A DNA stretch of 64,000 nt from Paenibacillus assamensis DSM 18201 (GTDB taxonomy: Bacteria > Bacillota > Bacilli > Paenibacillales > Paenibacillaceae). Shown here one piece after another: positions 33,052 through 43,352 of the stretch. The first letter of the stretch is position 1. The number at the start of each line of letters is the position of its first letter. The notes beneath the pieces were generated by a model. The model did no database searches. It was not told the DNA's origin and was given only the letters and a program-made list of their open reading frames with translations. A program made the translations under genes and the position numbers. Location of the stretch: NCBI RefSeq assembly GCF_000422445.1, contig NZ_AULU01000011.1:159248-223247 (forward strand). Reading direction: 5' to 3'.

Positions 33052-34535
33052 TGAACTGTAACCCGTAAGATGGACACTTTTAAAAAAAGTGCCCTCTTAC
33101 GGGTTTTTATGTTTTAATCATAGTATTGAGAAGTAGATGAGGATGCGGATTATGAATAAAAGAATCAGAAAGAGCTTCACTAAACATGAGATAGAGTTAT
33201 TGAGTAAAAATTCAAATGTATTACATGTGTCGGAAAAAAACATCACTTATTCACCAACGTTTAAGGTAGCTAGTATCCAAGCCTATCAACAAGGAAAAAC
33301 ACCTTTAGATATATTCTTAGATGCAGGATTTTCTACAGAGATCATCGGACGAAACACACCGAAGAAATGTTTGCATCGTTGGAGAACTATTTTTTCGGAG
33401 TACGGTGAAGCTGGGTTGCTTTATGAACGTAGAGGTAAGGCAAGTACAGGAAGGCCCAGTGAAGATGCTTTAACCGTAGATGAGAAGTTACGACGTGCTG
33501 AAGCACGCATTAAGATGCTCGAGGCGGAGAATGAGTTGTTAAAAAAGCTAGAAGCGCTCGAAAGGCTAACCAATAAGGTATTAACACCTTCCGAGCGCTT
33601 CGAACTCATTCATCAAGTGCTATGCAAATACAATTTACATCGCGTAACCCGTTACCTCTGCCAAATTGCTGAGGTGAGCAGAAGTGGTTATTATCGTTGG
33701 TGTAATGCCGAGGAACAGCGTCAACTTCGAGAAATTGCGGATGAAAGAGATTTTCAACTTATAAATGAGCATTTTGAAGCTAGAAAGCGTAAAGCTGGTG
33801 CACTTGATATTAAAATGAGATTAGAACGAATAGATAATGTCGTGATGAACCATAAAAAGATTCGTCGCATCATGCGCAAATTCAAACTAATCACATCGAT
33901 ACGTCGAGCAAATCCATATCGTAAGATGGCTAAGGCAACACAAGAGCACAGAACATGCCCTAACCTTCTTAACCGTGTTTTTGATCAAGGAGAACCTGAG
34001 AAAGTACTGTTAACGGATATTACTTATCTCTCTTATGGAAACGGAAAATGGGCTTATTTGTCCTGCGTTAAAGATGGCTCAACCAGACAAATCCTTGTTC
34101 ACTACTTATCTTCCAGCTTAGGGATATCATTAGTGCAAGAAACGATTGATCGACTAATGGAACGATTTGATGGTTATGTTCACCCCGAGGCGATATTCCA
34201 TTCGGATCAAGGTATGCACTACACGAATCCTAACATACAAAAGCAGATCGCTGAGTTAGGGTTTCAGCAGTCTATGTCGCGTAAGGCTAATTGTTGGGAC
34301 AATGCTTCCATGGAAAGCTTCTTTGGTCATTTGAAAGATGAGTTGGACTATAAGCAATGTACAAATTTAGAAGAATTGCGAATTTGTGTAGATGAGTACA
34401 TCACATTTTATAACTCACATCGATATCAGTGGACATTAAATAAGATGACTCCTGATGAATTCAGGAGCCATCTTGTTGCTGCTTAAATCGAAAGGACCTT
34501 TTTTATATACTGTCCACTAATAGGGTTACAGTTCA
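33052..34535 (+). mobile_element. IS3-family insertion sequence, 1484 bp
   Basis: The element is bounded by TGAACTGTAACCC on the left and GGGTTACAGTTCA on the right (perfect 13-bp inverted ends with the usual TG...CA termini). The similarity continues inward (TAAG-TGGACA-like on both sides). No clear 3-bp target duplication is seen (GTA left, ATA right). Just inside the left end (33061-33108) a long hairpin ending in TTTTT can stop transcription coming from the two-component operon. Confidence 0.85.
33152..34486 (+). CDS. IS3-family transposase, single fused reading frame
   Basis: The product (about 444 aa) combines an N-terminal HTH domain (residues 20-85) and a coiled coil with AEARIKMLEAENELLKK. 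Then come the IS150/IS3 OrfB region and the DDE core: first Asp in KVLLTDITYL, second in FHSDQGMHY, Glu in DNASMESFFGHLK, and the terminal YNSHRYQWTLNKMTPDEF. All three catalytic residues are present, so it may be active. Most IS3 elements need a -1 frameshift between orfA and orfB; here both are in one frame. GAGG lies before the ATG at 33152; an ATG at 33137 is also in frame. Confidence 0.9.
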   Translation: MNKRIRKSFTKHEIELLSKNSNVLHVSEKNITYSPTFKVASIQAYQQGKTPLDIFLDAGFSTEIIGRNTPKKCLHRWRTIFSEYGEAGLLYERRGKASTGRPSEDALTVDEKLRRAEARIKMLEAENELLKKLEALERLTNKVLTPSERFELIHQVLCKYNLHRVTRYLCQIAEVSRSGYYRWCNAEEQRQLREIADERDFQLINEHFEARKRKAGALDIKMRLERIDNVVMNHKKIRRIMRKFKLITSIRRANPYRKMAKATQEHRTCPNLLNRVFDQGEPEKVLLTDITYLSYGNGKWAYLSCVKDGSTRQILVHYLSSSLGISLVQETIDRLMERFDGYVHPEAIFHSDQGMHYTNPNIQKQIAELGFQQSMSRKANCWDNASMESFFGHLKDELDYKQCTNLEELRICVDEYITFYNSHRYQWTLNKMTPDEFRSHLVAA

Positions 34536-34879
34536 ATAATCAAGTCCTCTTTATGCTTTGTTACTGTGAAACCAGGATACATAGGGAGCACTAAGCTGAG
34601 CGTGGAATTTTTGTGTCTAGATTAAGAAGTGTCCATGTTATGAAGGCACAAATTCTTGATGTCACATATGGGAAAGACAAGTAAAAAGCTTACGAACTGT
34701 ATGAACAGGCCCAACAATCCTGTAATCTGAAGCTAAGTTTGTGGTTGTAAGCGCTGTAACATATGCTAGAGTTCCAAATGGAATACACTTTTTTAGTTGG
34801 AGAAAAAATACACATAATGTATAAGCGGTTCATATGTAGCATATTTGTACCAATCAGATTTATATAAAAGGGGTAAACA

Positions 34880-35587
34880 ATGACTAAACACGTAAAAAAA
34901 TATCTATTTGCAATGGCACTATTCATAGCAGTGCTATCGGTAACGATGTTAACAGAACGTATAACCTGGTCGGCAGCTAGTACAGAGAAAAACGTATACC
35001 GTGCAAGTTCAGATTACAGCACCATTCAAGGCGATAACCATTGATACTATCAAGAATGGGATGGCTCTACGTATACGAATCTAAAATGGGATAACTCAAA
35101 AAATATGGAAAGGTAGAAACACGCATTCTACTATCGCTGCTAATATCCATCATCCCGATCAAGTCGATATTGTTCGAAAATAGGTTGCACCCAAGCCGGG
35201 CATTGTTCATATTAGTGGACAGGTAGCGAAGAGTAATCTGACATGCGGTGATGCTGTGAAAGCAATCATTCGTAAAAATAATCAGCTTATTTGGTCACCG
35301 GCTATGATGATAAGGTAGGGGTATCTGCGAACTATACGACAAATGTATCAACGGGAGATGCCCTGTATTTTATCGTGAATCAGCAGCAAGAAAACAGTTG
35401 CGACGGAATTTTCTGGGATCAGACCATTACATATGATGATAAGAAACCATTGAAGTATACAGCTTCGGAAGGATATAGCTCTATCCAAGGTCAGAATAAC
35501 TGGTATTACGAGGAACAGAACAAAGATAAATTCTACCCAATAACATGGATAAAGAAAGTGAATCTATGGAGGGGAAGTACGGATTGA
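34880..35587 (+). pseudogene. Decayed secreted carbohydrate-binding-like protein
   Basis: A good start (AAAAGGGGTAAACA then ATG) leads into a signal peptide (KKYLFAMALFIAVLSVTMLT) and a module beginning YSTIQGDNH. In-frame stops occur at about 35042 and 35115, and later pieces lie in shifted frames (HHPDQVDIVRK, KPGIVHISGQVAKSNLTCGD, GYDDKVGVSANYTTNVSTGD). A second copy of the module start, YSSIQGQNNWYYEEQN, comes near 35478. The modules look like secreted discoidin/CBM-type domains of Paenibacillus. The preceding gap 34536-34879 after the IS holds no gene I can support. Confidence 0.75.
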
Positions 35588-35633
35588 AGAAAATCAAGCT
35601 GAGAAGAAGGCGTAAGAAGGTTTTTGGATAAAT

Positions 35634-35876
35634 GTGAACAATTATAGAGAGGAAGATAGAGAAGAGTTTGATGAGATTTTTCCTAACTACTCTCCTGATT
35701 TGTTTGAAGTTAGCATTAGAACGGTTTCTATTACATTTGGAAATTATCCAGATTTGAATTACAACCACATTGTTGTTGATATTCCTATAAAATACTCCGG
35801 AAAACAGCGTGGAGTGTATAAGATTTTATTTAAATTTAATGGGGAAGTAGAGGATGATTTTTTTATCATCCAATAA
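35634..35876 (+). CDS. Hypothetical small acidic protein, possible orphan immunity gene
   Basis: A GTG-started frame of 80 codons encodes an acidic protein (YREEDREEFDEIFPNYSPD, then beta-rich HIVVDIPIKYSGKQRG). No signal peptide. The ribosome site is weak (AAGG 17 nt upstream), so expression is uncertain. Size, acidity and position just before a polymorphic-toxin locus are like immunity proteins, but I recognise no family. It may be a remnant. Confidence 0.4.
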   Translation: MNNYREEDREEFDEIFPNYSPDLFEVSIRTVSITFGNYPDLNYNHIVVDIPIKYSGKQRGVYKILFKFNGEVEDDFFIIQ

Positions 35877-36018
35877 ACTTTGTGTAGGTTATGTTAATGT
35901 TAAGCTTATCCTTGGCATCTAGGAAAAAACTTTTAAAATTAATCGTAGCAATTGATTAAAGAAGATATTGATTGATCCTGTGTGATACTAATTAGAAATT
36001 GTGATAAGAATAGCCTAA

Positions 36019-36055
36019 AGACCTCAGAAGCTCTCTTCTGGGGTCTTTACTTTTT
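36019..36055 (+). terminator. Terminator before the RHS locus
   Basis: AGACCTCAGAAG and CTTCTGGGGTCT form a 12-bp stem (one G-U) with a CTCT loop followed by TTACTTTTT. Confidence 0.85.
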
Positions 36056-36117
36056 GAAGGCCAGAACTATATAAACTTATTCAACTCGAGCAGTCTGCAT
36101 ATTAAAAATACCAATAA

Positions 36118-36128
36118 TATCAAGGACA
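36118..36128 (+). promoter_or_regulatory. TATCAAGGACA upstream element, copy 1
   Basis: The 11-mer TATCAAGGACA is followed about 20 bp later by AAAGTA and lies 197 bp before the first YD/CBM gene. The same 11-mer occurs at 45441 and 46848. Confidence 0.5.
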
Positions 36129-36324
36129 AATAGTGGAAGAAAAAGTACCATAATATATGAACAAATATTCAATATAATTGAATATTTCTATTTATTAAGA
36201 GTGCTCAGTCCAAAAATATTATTCAATCTTGGAAATGTACAAAAAGGGGGTCTGTAGATAAACACAACGCTCCACACTGTAAGAACTACATACATATTTA
36301 CTATTTTCGAAATGAGGAACGCAC

Positions 36325-37884
36325 GTGAAATGGACATCTAGAATTTTCAGTACATTATTTATTTTGTTTGTATTACTGAATTCATTTAGCAATACTGCTC
36401 AAGCTACTATCTCTTCTAACATACTAACGAATGGCTTTGAACCGCATGATAACGACAGCATGATACAGATTGAATCGAGTCATTGGGTCGAAGGATATTA
36501 CTCTGGTATACAGCCGGAAGGTTCCGTAGTTCCGACGCCTGATTGGTATGTCTCTGCAAAGAATGGAAGCTATTTTTACCGCATTGCAGGTACGGATACA
36601 AGCAGCACGGAGAATAGCAACATCTATTTTAAGCCATATGACAATTTGAATTTGAAAGTAGTAAAAGGTATGCATCTTGGGTATTGGGTCTATCACTATT
36701 CGTTTGAAAACAGTAAAAACATAGCGGTAGATTTGATATTTGACGATGGTACATCTTTGAGAGATTCGGGAGCAAAAGACCAGCATGGTAACAGTGTGCA
36801 TCCAGCATATCGTAATATGCCACTAAACCAATGGCATTGGGTTGAAGTTAATTTAGATGCGTTTCAAGGCAAGACTATCAAAAAAGTACTTATCGCGTAT
36901 GACGATAGAGACCATTCATTGACAGGACAATTTAGGGGTTACATTGATGACTTGTACATTGGACCTAAACAGAAGCTGGATGCGGAGATTGTTTCCTATG
37001 ATTTCCCTAAGTCTATGTATCTAGGGGAAGAATATGAAGCTAAAGTCACAGTAAGAAATGTGGGATCGACAAGTTGGTCGGAACAAAAGCAAGTAAGGTT
37101 AGGAGCTATAGATGATCAAGATCCATTTGCCATCGGACGCCATCCTATTTCAGGAGGTCAAGAAGTAGGCTATGCCTCTGAACGTACCTTTGTATTTCGA
37201 TTGAAAGCACCGGATGTGCCAGGGACGTATACAACAGACTGGAGAATGGTGCAGGACGGGGTAACTTGGTTCGGGGATTCTTTGAAACAAGTTATTTTAG
37301 TGAAAAAGAAAGAGATTATCAAACGTCAATCGCAATACTCTTATTTCTATAATGCAAATAACCTTCTAACACATCTCGTAACACCGAAAGTAAAGAGAGA
37401 GTACAGGTACGATCAATCTGGAAATATGGTTTCGGTATCTACGAGTAGAAACTTAGTTGCCAATCATGGATTTGAGCACGATGATTTATGGCATTACTCA
37501 CCACATATGAAACTCGTTACTTCTACACCATTTGAAGGGAAGAGAAGTATCAAATTCGAATCGAATACGGATGTCCATGGAACAGCGACAGAGAGTTACC
37601 TCATCCCTGTGATTCCTTCCCAGAAATATGTGCTAAAGGGACATCTCTTTAATCAATTGCAGCAAGGAAATCTGTATTTAGACGTGCTGGAGAAAGATAT
37701 ACACAACGAAGTCGTTGTTGACGGTGGAGGAATCGAGGCACTGGAAAAAGGGAAATGGGTTACAGGTTCCCATACGTTCGTCACAAATAAGAACACGGTG
37801 TATATCAATGTGCGTGTCGTGGTTGATGGCAATGCGAAGGGGATCGGTTATGCAGATAACCTCCAATTAGAGAGAGTCGATTAG
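36325..37884 (+). CDS. Secreted CBM / Ig-like (FW) / YD-stub protein upstream of the RHS toxin
   Basis: The 519-aa protein has a signal peptide (MKWTSRIFSTLFILFVLLNS, cleavage after QA). A jelly-roll module follows at about residues 30-215, with NQWHWVEVNLDAFQGKTI and GYIDDLYIG at its end. An Ig-like Nbr1-FW-type domain (about 217-331, PDVPGTYTTDWRMVQDG) is next, then two orphan YD repeats (about 336-373: YSYFYNANNLL and YRYDQSGNMVSV) and a second, smaller CBM-like module. It precedes the RHS gene by 42 bp and is likely co-transcribed. It may help anchor or export the toxin, or be an independent surface protein. It is the first of seven proteins here that carry isolated YD repeats. Confidence 0.8.
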   Translation: MKWTSRIFSTLFILFVLLNSFSNTAQATISSNILTNGFEPHDNDSMIQIESSHWVEGYYSGIQPEGSVVPTPDWYVSAKNGSYFYRIAGTDTSSTENSNIYFKPYDNLNLKVVKGMHLGYWVYHYSFENSKNIAVDLIFDDGTSLRDSGAKDQHGNSVHPAYRNMPLNQWHWVEVNLDAFQGKTIKKVLIAYDDRDHSLTGQFRGYIDDLYIGPKQKLDAEIVSYDFPKSMYLGEEYEAKVTVRNVGSTSWSEQKQVRLGAIDDQDPFAIGRHPISGGQEVGYASERTFVFRLKAPDVPGTYTTDWRMVQDGVTWFGDSLKQVILVKKKEIIKRQSQYSYFYNANNLLTHLVTPKVKREYRYDQSGNMVSVSTSRNLVANHGFEHDDLWHYSPHMKLVTSTPFEGKRSIKFESNTDVHGTATESYLIPVIPSQKYVLKGHLFNQLQQGNLYLDVLEKDIHNEVVVDGGGIEALEKGKWVTGSHTFVTNKNTVYINVRVVVDGNAKGIGYADNLQLERVD

Positions 37885-37926
37885 TAAGATGGAAGTGTCA
37901 AAATAAACAATAGGGGATCTAAGCAG

Positions 37927-40900
37927 ATGAAAAAAATAAGGAAGTTATCCGCTTTACTTGCGTTGGTCATGTTTTTGGAATTAGCGGCACCATTGTTTAT
38001 GCAAGTTGCAGAAGCAGTGGCAGCACCTAAGCCAATTTCCACTCAGACTGCAGATAATAAGGCATTGCTGACGATCGATTATATCGCGAAGAAATACAAT
38101 GTATCTCCTTCCGATATTCTTTTGCGTCTAAATGAAGGATATTCTTTGAAGCATATTGATGATGCTTTGGAGAAAAATCCAGATATAGCGGCGTTGGAAG
38201 CTACGCTTGAGCAGTTGTTTCCAGGTGTGGGAAAGAAATATGAACCTCCAGCGGTGACGGAAGCGACATATGGCTTGCAGATTCCGGGTTTCAATCTACC
38301 ATTTCTTAATCTAGGAGATGTAACAGGTGCTACTTATGGAAACCCGACAGTAACAGAATCGGTGTACTCTCTTTCAAGACGAAAAAGATCCGCAAGCTCT
38401 GATTATGACGAGCTGGCACTTATTAATCAACACGTAAAGCTGGATCAAGCGCCTTATAGTGTAAGTACAGGTGTGGAAAATATCTCAACGCAAGACGGAT
38501 CATTAAATTTGCGTGCGACCGATATTGGCCTTCCGGGACGTAACGGTTTATCCTTTAACTTGACAAGGATGTATAACAGTAATGAAGCGGAATTCTATAA
38601 TAAAGACGTAGAACATACGAAGATCGTACAGTGGACGTTTGTTCCGAAGTTAAAAGTAAATGTTTCCCTTCAGAAATATGGGAATAATCCTGAGAAAATT
38701 GATATGGGGTCATTTAAAACAGTTGGTAGAGACGTTGTATTTGACGGACGAACGATACTTACTATTCCAGTAGATTACTCCGTCGATCTATTTAACAAAT
38801 ATGAAAATTTACATAAGAAAGTGAAGGAAAACTACTCGGATACGAGTAAGATGGTTTATTTTAGAACCTCACCAGGTCCAGGAAATTCTGATTATGTGTT
38901 TGAGATGTATTACACGGGAGAGCATGATTCACTTGACGCTGTAGTTATTGACCATATGGCGTGGGAGTCTGCTGCTACAAAGAAGAAGATGGATGATCAA
39001 ATTCGTTTGGGAAAGGGATGGAAATGGGATATCCCTTATATCCAAATCGAGGGAAACAACAAGTACATTTCCATGCCTGGGGGAGCCGTATATAAAATTG
39101 TAGACGACAAGAAATTAGAAGGCTATCCATGGGACGATATAACTTTCGAAGGTTATGGATTTTGGGATTATGATAATGGTATTGTTCCTTATAAACTGAC
39201 TTATAAAAATGGAATGACCTATACGTTCGAAAAAGATGGCACCTTAGATCGACAAACCGATGCGTATGGGAACTATCTTGATTTTACCTATCAAAGAAAT
39301 TATAAAGAAGCGCCTTATCTTACAGAAGTAAGAGACCCTCTTGGCAATAAACTGACATTTACTTATGAACATAACAAAATTGTAGTTTCTAATGGTAAAG
39401 AACAAGTTACTTACCAAAAGGGTTACGCTTCGGATACGAAATATAGTGTGCAGTATTTAGAGTCGGTGACGGATACGGCAGGGAGAACAACTTATTATTC
39501 TCATCAATTTGCTCCGTCTACTTTTGATATGACGTCTGGTATGTATGATAAGGTACGTAATGATTACGCACTAATCAATGGTATTTTCCATCCGACAGGT
39601 GCAAAGACATTAATTAGTTATGATTCGGTCGTACGTGCTCATGAACAGACTCAGTATCGAGTGAATGAACGGAAAGAAATCGTTGAGTATGCGGACGGCA
39701 GAACTCAGGAAAGCAATAAGAATACGATTAAATACGAGTATGATTATTTCAAACCAGACGGCAATTCTCGTTATAGAGCGATTATCTCAAATGGTATAGC
39801 ATCAACGACAGACACATATCTAAAAACTTACTCATGGGGTCAGGATCGGTTTTATAATATAGAGACGATTCAGGATTCAGGTTCATCCCAGCAGATTACC
39901 TGGAAATCTTATCGTACAGATACAAGGATTCCGTATCCATTTCAAATTGTGACCAAGAAGCGAAGCAATGGTGTTGATAGCTCGACACTTACCATTGATC
40001 GTCAATATGATTACCATACAGGTAGCATTTCAAGTGAAACGAATAGTTTAGGAGCAAGTACGACGACTACCTTCGATAAGAAGCGTGGTCTACCTGAGAC
40101 GATTACGACGAAGTTGGACGCGAATCAGCAGACGTTTACACGTTTAGTTCGAAATGACAAGGGTTCTGTTATTGATTCTAAAACGTATGCCAACGCAGAG
40201 GGTGGACAGCTTCTTAGTCACATTAATTATGAGTACGATGGGTTCGGAAACGTTACGAAAGTAACGGCTCATAACGATAAAGGAAAACCGACTGTATTTA
40301 GATACCAATATGGTGCTGAGTATCAACATGGATTCCTTACACAGCAAGAAGTAGATGTAACGAATGCAGATGGACAAGTATCTACAATTGTAGAGAAATC
40401 CACCTATGATCCTATTACAGGACGTGTCTTGTCTTACACAGATGGTAAGCAGCAAACGACATCGTATGCCTATGATTCATTAGGTCGCACGACTTTAGTG
40501 ACAATGCCAAACAATAGCCAGATTAGCTATGTGTATAATGATGCTCAAAATCATATCCAAGTGAAGAACACACTTGGTGAACTATCCGAAGTATGGTTCG
40601 ATTCACTTGGACGTAAGGTGAAAGAAACAAAAGGCTTAGGCCAAGTGAAATACGGCTACGATGAGCGTACAAGCCAGCTGCAATGGTCAGAAGATGCGTA
40701 CGGCAATCGTACAACGTACACGTATGACGGTTTTGGACGACCGCTTCAGACTACCTATGCAAATGGTACATCGGATCGCGTTGAATACGATGATGCAAAG
40801 CTGACAGTAACAGCAATCGATGCAGAGCAGAATCGCACAAAAACGACTAGTGATGTATTAGGTAGAACAATTTTGGTAGAGTCGTTCCAGAACAAGCAGA

Positions 40901-43071
40901 ACTACGTACCTGTTCAGCGTACGGAGTATAATCTAGCAGGTGGAGTTACCTCTGCGACAGATGCGAATGGCAATCGTACGGAGTACCAGTATAACGCTGG
41001 AGGCCAAATGACTGCGGTTACGGATGCTCAGAAACAGACAACAAGTTATCACTATGATCGCTTGGGCAATCTGCTTGAGACCACGTATGCAAACCAGCAG
41101 AAAATGAAAAAAGAATATGACGAGCTTGGTCGCGCCATTAAGAAAATTAACGGTACAGAACAAGTTCAGAAGTATTACTACGATGCAAATAGCAATTTAG
41201 AGAAATACGTTGATCGTAGTGGAACGGTAACGGACAATCACTATAATGTTATGAACCAACTGATTCAAAATACGGTTGGTAATGAAACGGTTAAATACAG
41301 CTATGATACCGAAGGCAGACCGGTCACGATGACGGATCATCGAGGAACGACGAGCTATGAGTATCAGGCGCGTTCTGGTTTCTTAACAAGCATACAATAT
41401 CCAGATGGTGTGAAGCTGACAAACAACTATGACCTGAATAAAAAGACGGGGTATGAGTTCGCAGCTCCAGGCGTTAATGTAAAGGTAGATGGTACGTACA
41501 ATAATGTTAACCAATTGAAGCAGTTGAACATTTTGAGTGGTAGCAATCAGCCAGCGAAGACAATCTCGTATGATCATTTGGCAAATGGACAACTCGCGAA
41601 GCAGACGTATGGCAATGCGTTTGTAACCGATTATCAATATGAAGATATGAAGTTGAAGAAGCTGAAGCATGCGAAAGATGGAGCAGCACAGAACACTTTC
41701 CAATACGGCTATGACTTGGTTGGAAATATCACGCAGCGCAATGAAAACAGTTATGTCACGAATTTCTCATACACGCCTTTGAATCAAATTCAAACCTCAA
41801 GTGAGTTCAACGAGACATATTCATACGATGAAAGGCACAATCGCCAAACGCTAGACAGTACTAGAGAATTACCGCTAAAGTCAAAACAGTTCGAGTATGA
41901 TAAAAAGAATCGATTGACGAAAGTCACAGGAGATCATACTCCAGTAACTTACTCCTACACGGGAGAAGGATTGCTGTATGAGCGTGTAGAGAACAACGTT
42001 AAGAATCGTTACTATTACGATGCGAACAAGCTATTACTAGCAGAAGCAGTTGTCGGTGCAGATGGAAGAGCCAAGATTAAGTATGTCTATTTGTATGATC
42101 TAAACGGCAAGCTTATCGGTCGCCAAGATGCTGCTACAAGTCAGTTGCAATACTATCAGCTGAACGGTCATGGTGATGTCGTAGCTATCGTCGATGAAGC
42201 GGGTAAGAAGCTGAATGAATATCGTTATGATATCTGGGGTCTTCCATTAGAAGAGAAAGAAACAGTACCGAATATTCTGAAATACTCCGGCGAGTATTGG
42301 GATAAGACGACTGGGCTTCAGTATCTTCGAGCAAGATGGTACGACCCTAGTATGGGACGGTTTATTAGTGAGGATACGTATGAAGGGGAACTGACAAGTC
42401 CAACTAGTTTGAACCTCTATACGTACGTTGAAAATAATCCTTTAATTTATGTTGATCCTAGCGGGCATAAGGGAATATTGAAGTGGTTTGATGAAACCTT
42501 AGATTATTTCTCATACGGCCCTTCAGGGATATATTACAATCAGTGGAAGGACGACGATTTATCTGACGAAGAGTTTTTGAATAAAGTCGGGATAAATTTT
42601 GTTCCGTGGGAGACAGCAATGGGTCTTTCTAAAAAAGATGGAAAGATAATAAATGAGAAGTATGCCAAACCTGAAGAGAAATATATTGGACGAATATTAT
42701 CTTGGCTAGGAAATGATGTTGAGCATTTACTAACAGAAAATGATAAAGGAAATCACGGTGTAAACACTGTTGATTTCTTGGTAAATGGAATTAAGACAGA
42801 GTTAAAAACTAGAAGTGAAAGTAGCTACGGGGCTAGTGGTATAAACTCAATGTCTAAAAAAGCTGCTAAAGCTTTTGGGAAACAAAAGGCAACAAATGTA
42901 ATAATAGATATAAGGAAGGTGAAAGTTGACTACAGTGCAGGGGATATTTACAATACTGTAGTCGATACAATTAGAGCAGCGGATAAAAAATACAAAACAG
43001 ATATTGGTGGAGTAATATATATATTTACGTATCATGGTATATACAGCTGGAGAGATCCTTCAGTAATTTAA
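37927..43071 (+). CDS. Secreted RHS/YD-repeat polymorphic toxin (WapA-like) with PD-(D/E)XK-like C-terminus
   Basis: The 1714-aa protein has a signal peptide (LSALLALVMFLELAAPLFM), a linker with the basic site SRRKRSAS (about 149-156), and an N-terminal beta region with TRMYNSNEAEF. A long array of YD repeats runs to about residue 1476, ending with the RHS core signature LQYLRARWYDPSMGRFISED and LNLYTYVENNPLIYVDPSGH. The variable C-terminal domain is residues 1517-1714. It contains VDFLVNGIKTELKT, giving Asp1616, Glu1625 and Lys1627 in the D-x8-E-x-K spacing of PD-(D/E)XK nucleases such as CdiA-type tRNases. The tip region is visibly AT-richer than the core, a sign of cassette exchange. TAGGGGATC precedes the ATG. 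In this family the shell encloses the toxin, which is delivered to neighbouring cells. Confidence 0.88.
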   Translation: MKKIRKLSALLALVMFLELAAPLFMQVAEAVAAPKPISTQTADNKALLTIDYIAKKYNVSPSDILLRLNEGYSLKHIDDALEKNPDIAALEATLEQLFPGVGKKYEPPAVTEATYGLQIPGFNLPFLNLGDVTGATYGNPTVTESVYSLSRRKRSASSDYDELALINQHVKLDQAPYSVSTGVENISTQDGSLNLRATDIGLPGRNGLSFNLTRMYNSNEAEFYNKDVEHTKIVQWTFVPKLKVNVSLQKYGNNPEKIDMGSFKTVGRDVVFDGRTILTIPVDYSVDLFNKYENLHKKVKENYSDTSKMVYFRTSPGPGNSDYVFEMYYTGEHDSLDAVVIDHMAWESAATKKKMDDQIRLGKGWKWDIPYIQIEGNNKYISMPGGAVYKIVDDKKLEGYPWDDITFEGYGFWDYDNGIVPYKLTYKNGMTYTFEKDGTLDRQTDAYGNYLDFTYQRNYKEAPYLTEVRDPLGNKLTFTYEHNKIVVSNGKEQVTYQKGYASDTKYSVQYLESVTDTAGRTTYYSHQFAPSTFDMTSGMYDKVRNDYALINGIFHPTGAKTLISYDSVVRAHEQTQYRVNERKEIVEYADGRTQESNKNTIKYEYDYFKPDGNSRYRAIISNGIASTTDTYLKTYSWGQDRFYNIETIQDSGSSQQITWKSYRTDTRIPYPFQIVTKKRSNGVDSSTLTIDRQYDYHTGSISSETNSLGASTTTTFDKKRGLPETITTKLDANQQTFTRLVRNDKGSVIDSKTYANAEGGQLLSHINYEYDGFGNVTKVTAHNDKGKPTVFRYQYGAEYQHGFLTQQEVDVTNADGQVSTIVEKSTYDPITGRVLSYTDGKQQTTSYAYDSLGRTTLVTMPNNSQISYVYNDAQNHIQVKNTLGELSEVWFDSLGRKVKETKGLGQVKYGYDERTSQLQWSEDAYGNRTTYTYDGFGRPLQTTYANGTSDRVEYDDAKLTVTAIDAEQNRTKTTSDVLGRTILVESFQNKQNYVPVQRTEYNLAGGVTSATDANGNRTEYQYNAGGQMTAVTDAQKQTTSYHYDRLGNLLETTYANQQKMKKEYDELGRAIKKINGTEQVQKYYYDANSNLEKYVDRSGTVTDNHYNVMNQLIQNTVGNETVKYSYDTEGRPVTMTDHRGTTSYEYQARSGFLTSIQYPDGVKLTNNYDLNKKTGYEFAAPGVNVKVDGTYNNVNQLKQLNILSGSNQPAKTISYDHLANGQLAKQTYGNAFVTDYQYEDMKLKKLKHAKDGAAQNTFQYGYDLVGNITQRNENSYVTNFSYTPLNQIQTSSEFNETYSYDERHNRQTLDSTRELPLKSKQFEYDKKNRLTKVTGDHTPVTYSYTGEGLLYERVENNVKNRYYYDANKLLLAEAVVGADGRAKIKYVYLYDLNGKLIGRQDAATSQLQYYQLNGHGDVVAIVDEAGKKLNEYRYDIWGLPLEEKETVPNILKYSGEYWDKTTGLQYLRARWYDPSMGRFISEDTYEGELTSPTSLNLYTYVENNPLIYVDPSGHKGILKWFDETLDYFSYGPSGIYYNQWKDDDLSDEEFLNKVGINFVPWETAMGLSKKDGKIINEKYAKPEEKYIGRILSWLGNDVEHLLTENDKGNHGVNTVDFLVNGIKTELKTRSESSYGASGINSMSKKAAKAFGKQKATNVIIDIRKVKVDYSAGDIYNTVVDTIRAADKKYKTDIGGVIYIFTYHGIYSWRDPSVI

Positions 43072-43105
43072 CTAGATTTCTTTATTGATACCAAGGGAGG
43101 ATACT

Positions 43106-43336
43106 ATGCGATTTCAATGTAGATGCGGTGAAATTCTTTCAGATACTTTGGTTCCTAATGATATTGAACTATTTGTTTACACTGATCGGGAATTTGAAAA
43201 AATAATGGATTTGGAGTCTATTGAGGATATTCCGGATCCTGTATATTCAGTATGGAAATGTACCAATTGTGAAAGAATATTGGTATTTGATGAGGCTATA
43301 AAGTTAATAAAGACCTATGTTTTAGAAGAAATTTAA
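43106..43336 (+). CDS. Candidate immunity protein for the RHS toxin, zinc-ribbon-like
   Basis: The 76-aa acidic protein starts 34 bp after the toxin stop with AAGGGAGG 5-6 nt before the ATG at 43106. Cysteines at 5 and 7 (QCRCGE) and 52 and 55 (KCTNCE) form two knuckles of a rubredoxin-like zinc ribbon. The centre is strongly acidic (LESIEDIPDPVYSVW), as expected for a nuclease inhibitor. Position directly after the variable toxin tip, small size and AT-rich composition all argue for cognate immunity. No family name is claimed. Confidence 0.7.
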   Translation: MRFQCRCGEILSDTLVPNDIELFVYTDREFEKIMDLESIEDIPDPVYSVWKCTNCERILVFDEAIKLIKTYVLEEI

Positions 43337-43352
43337 AATATTACAATGAGCT

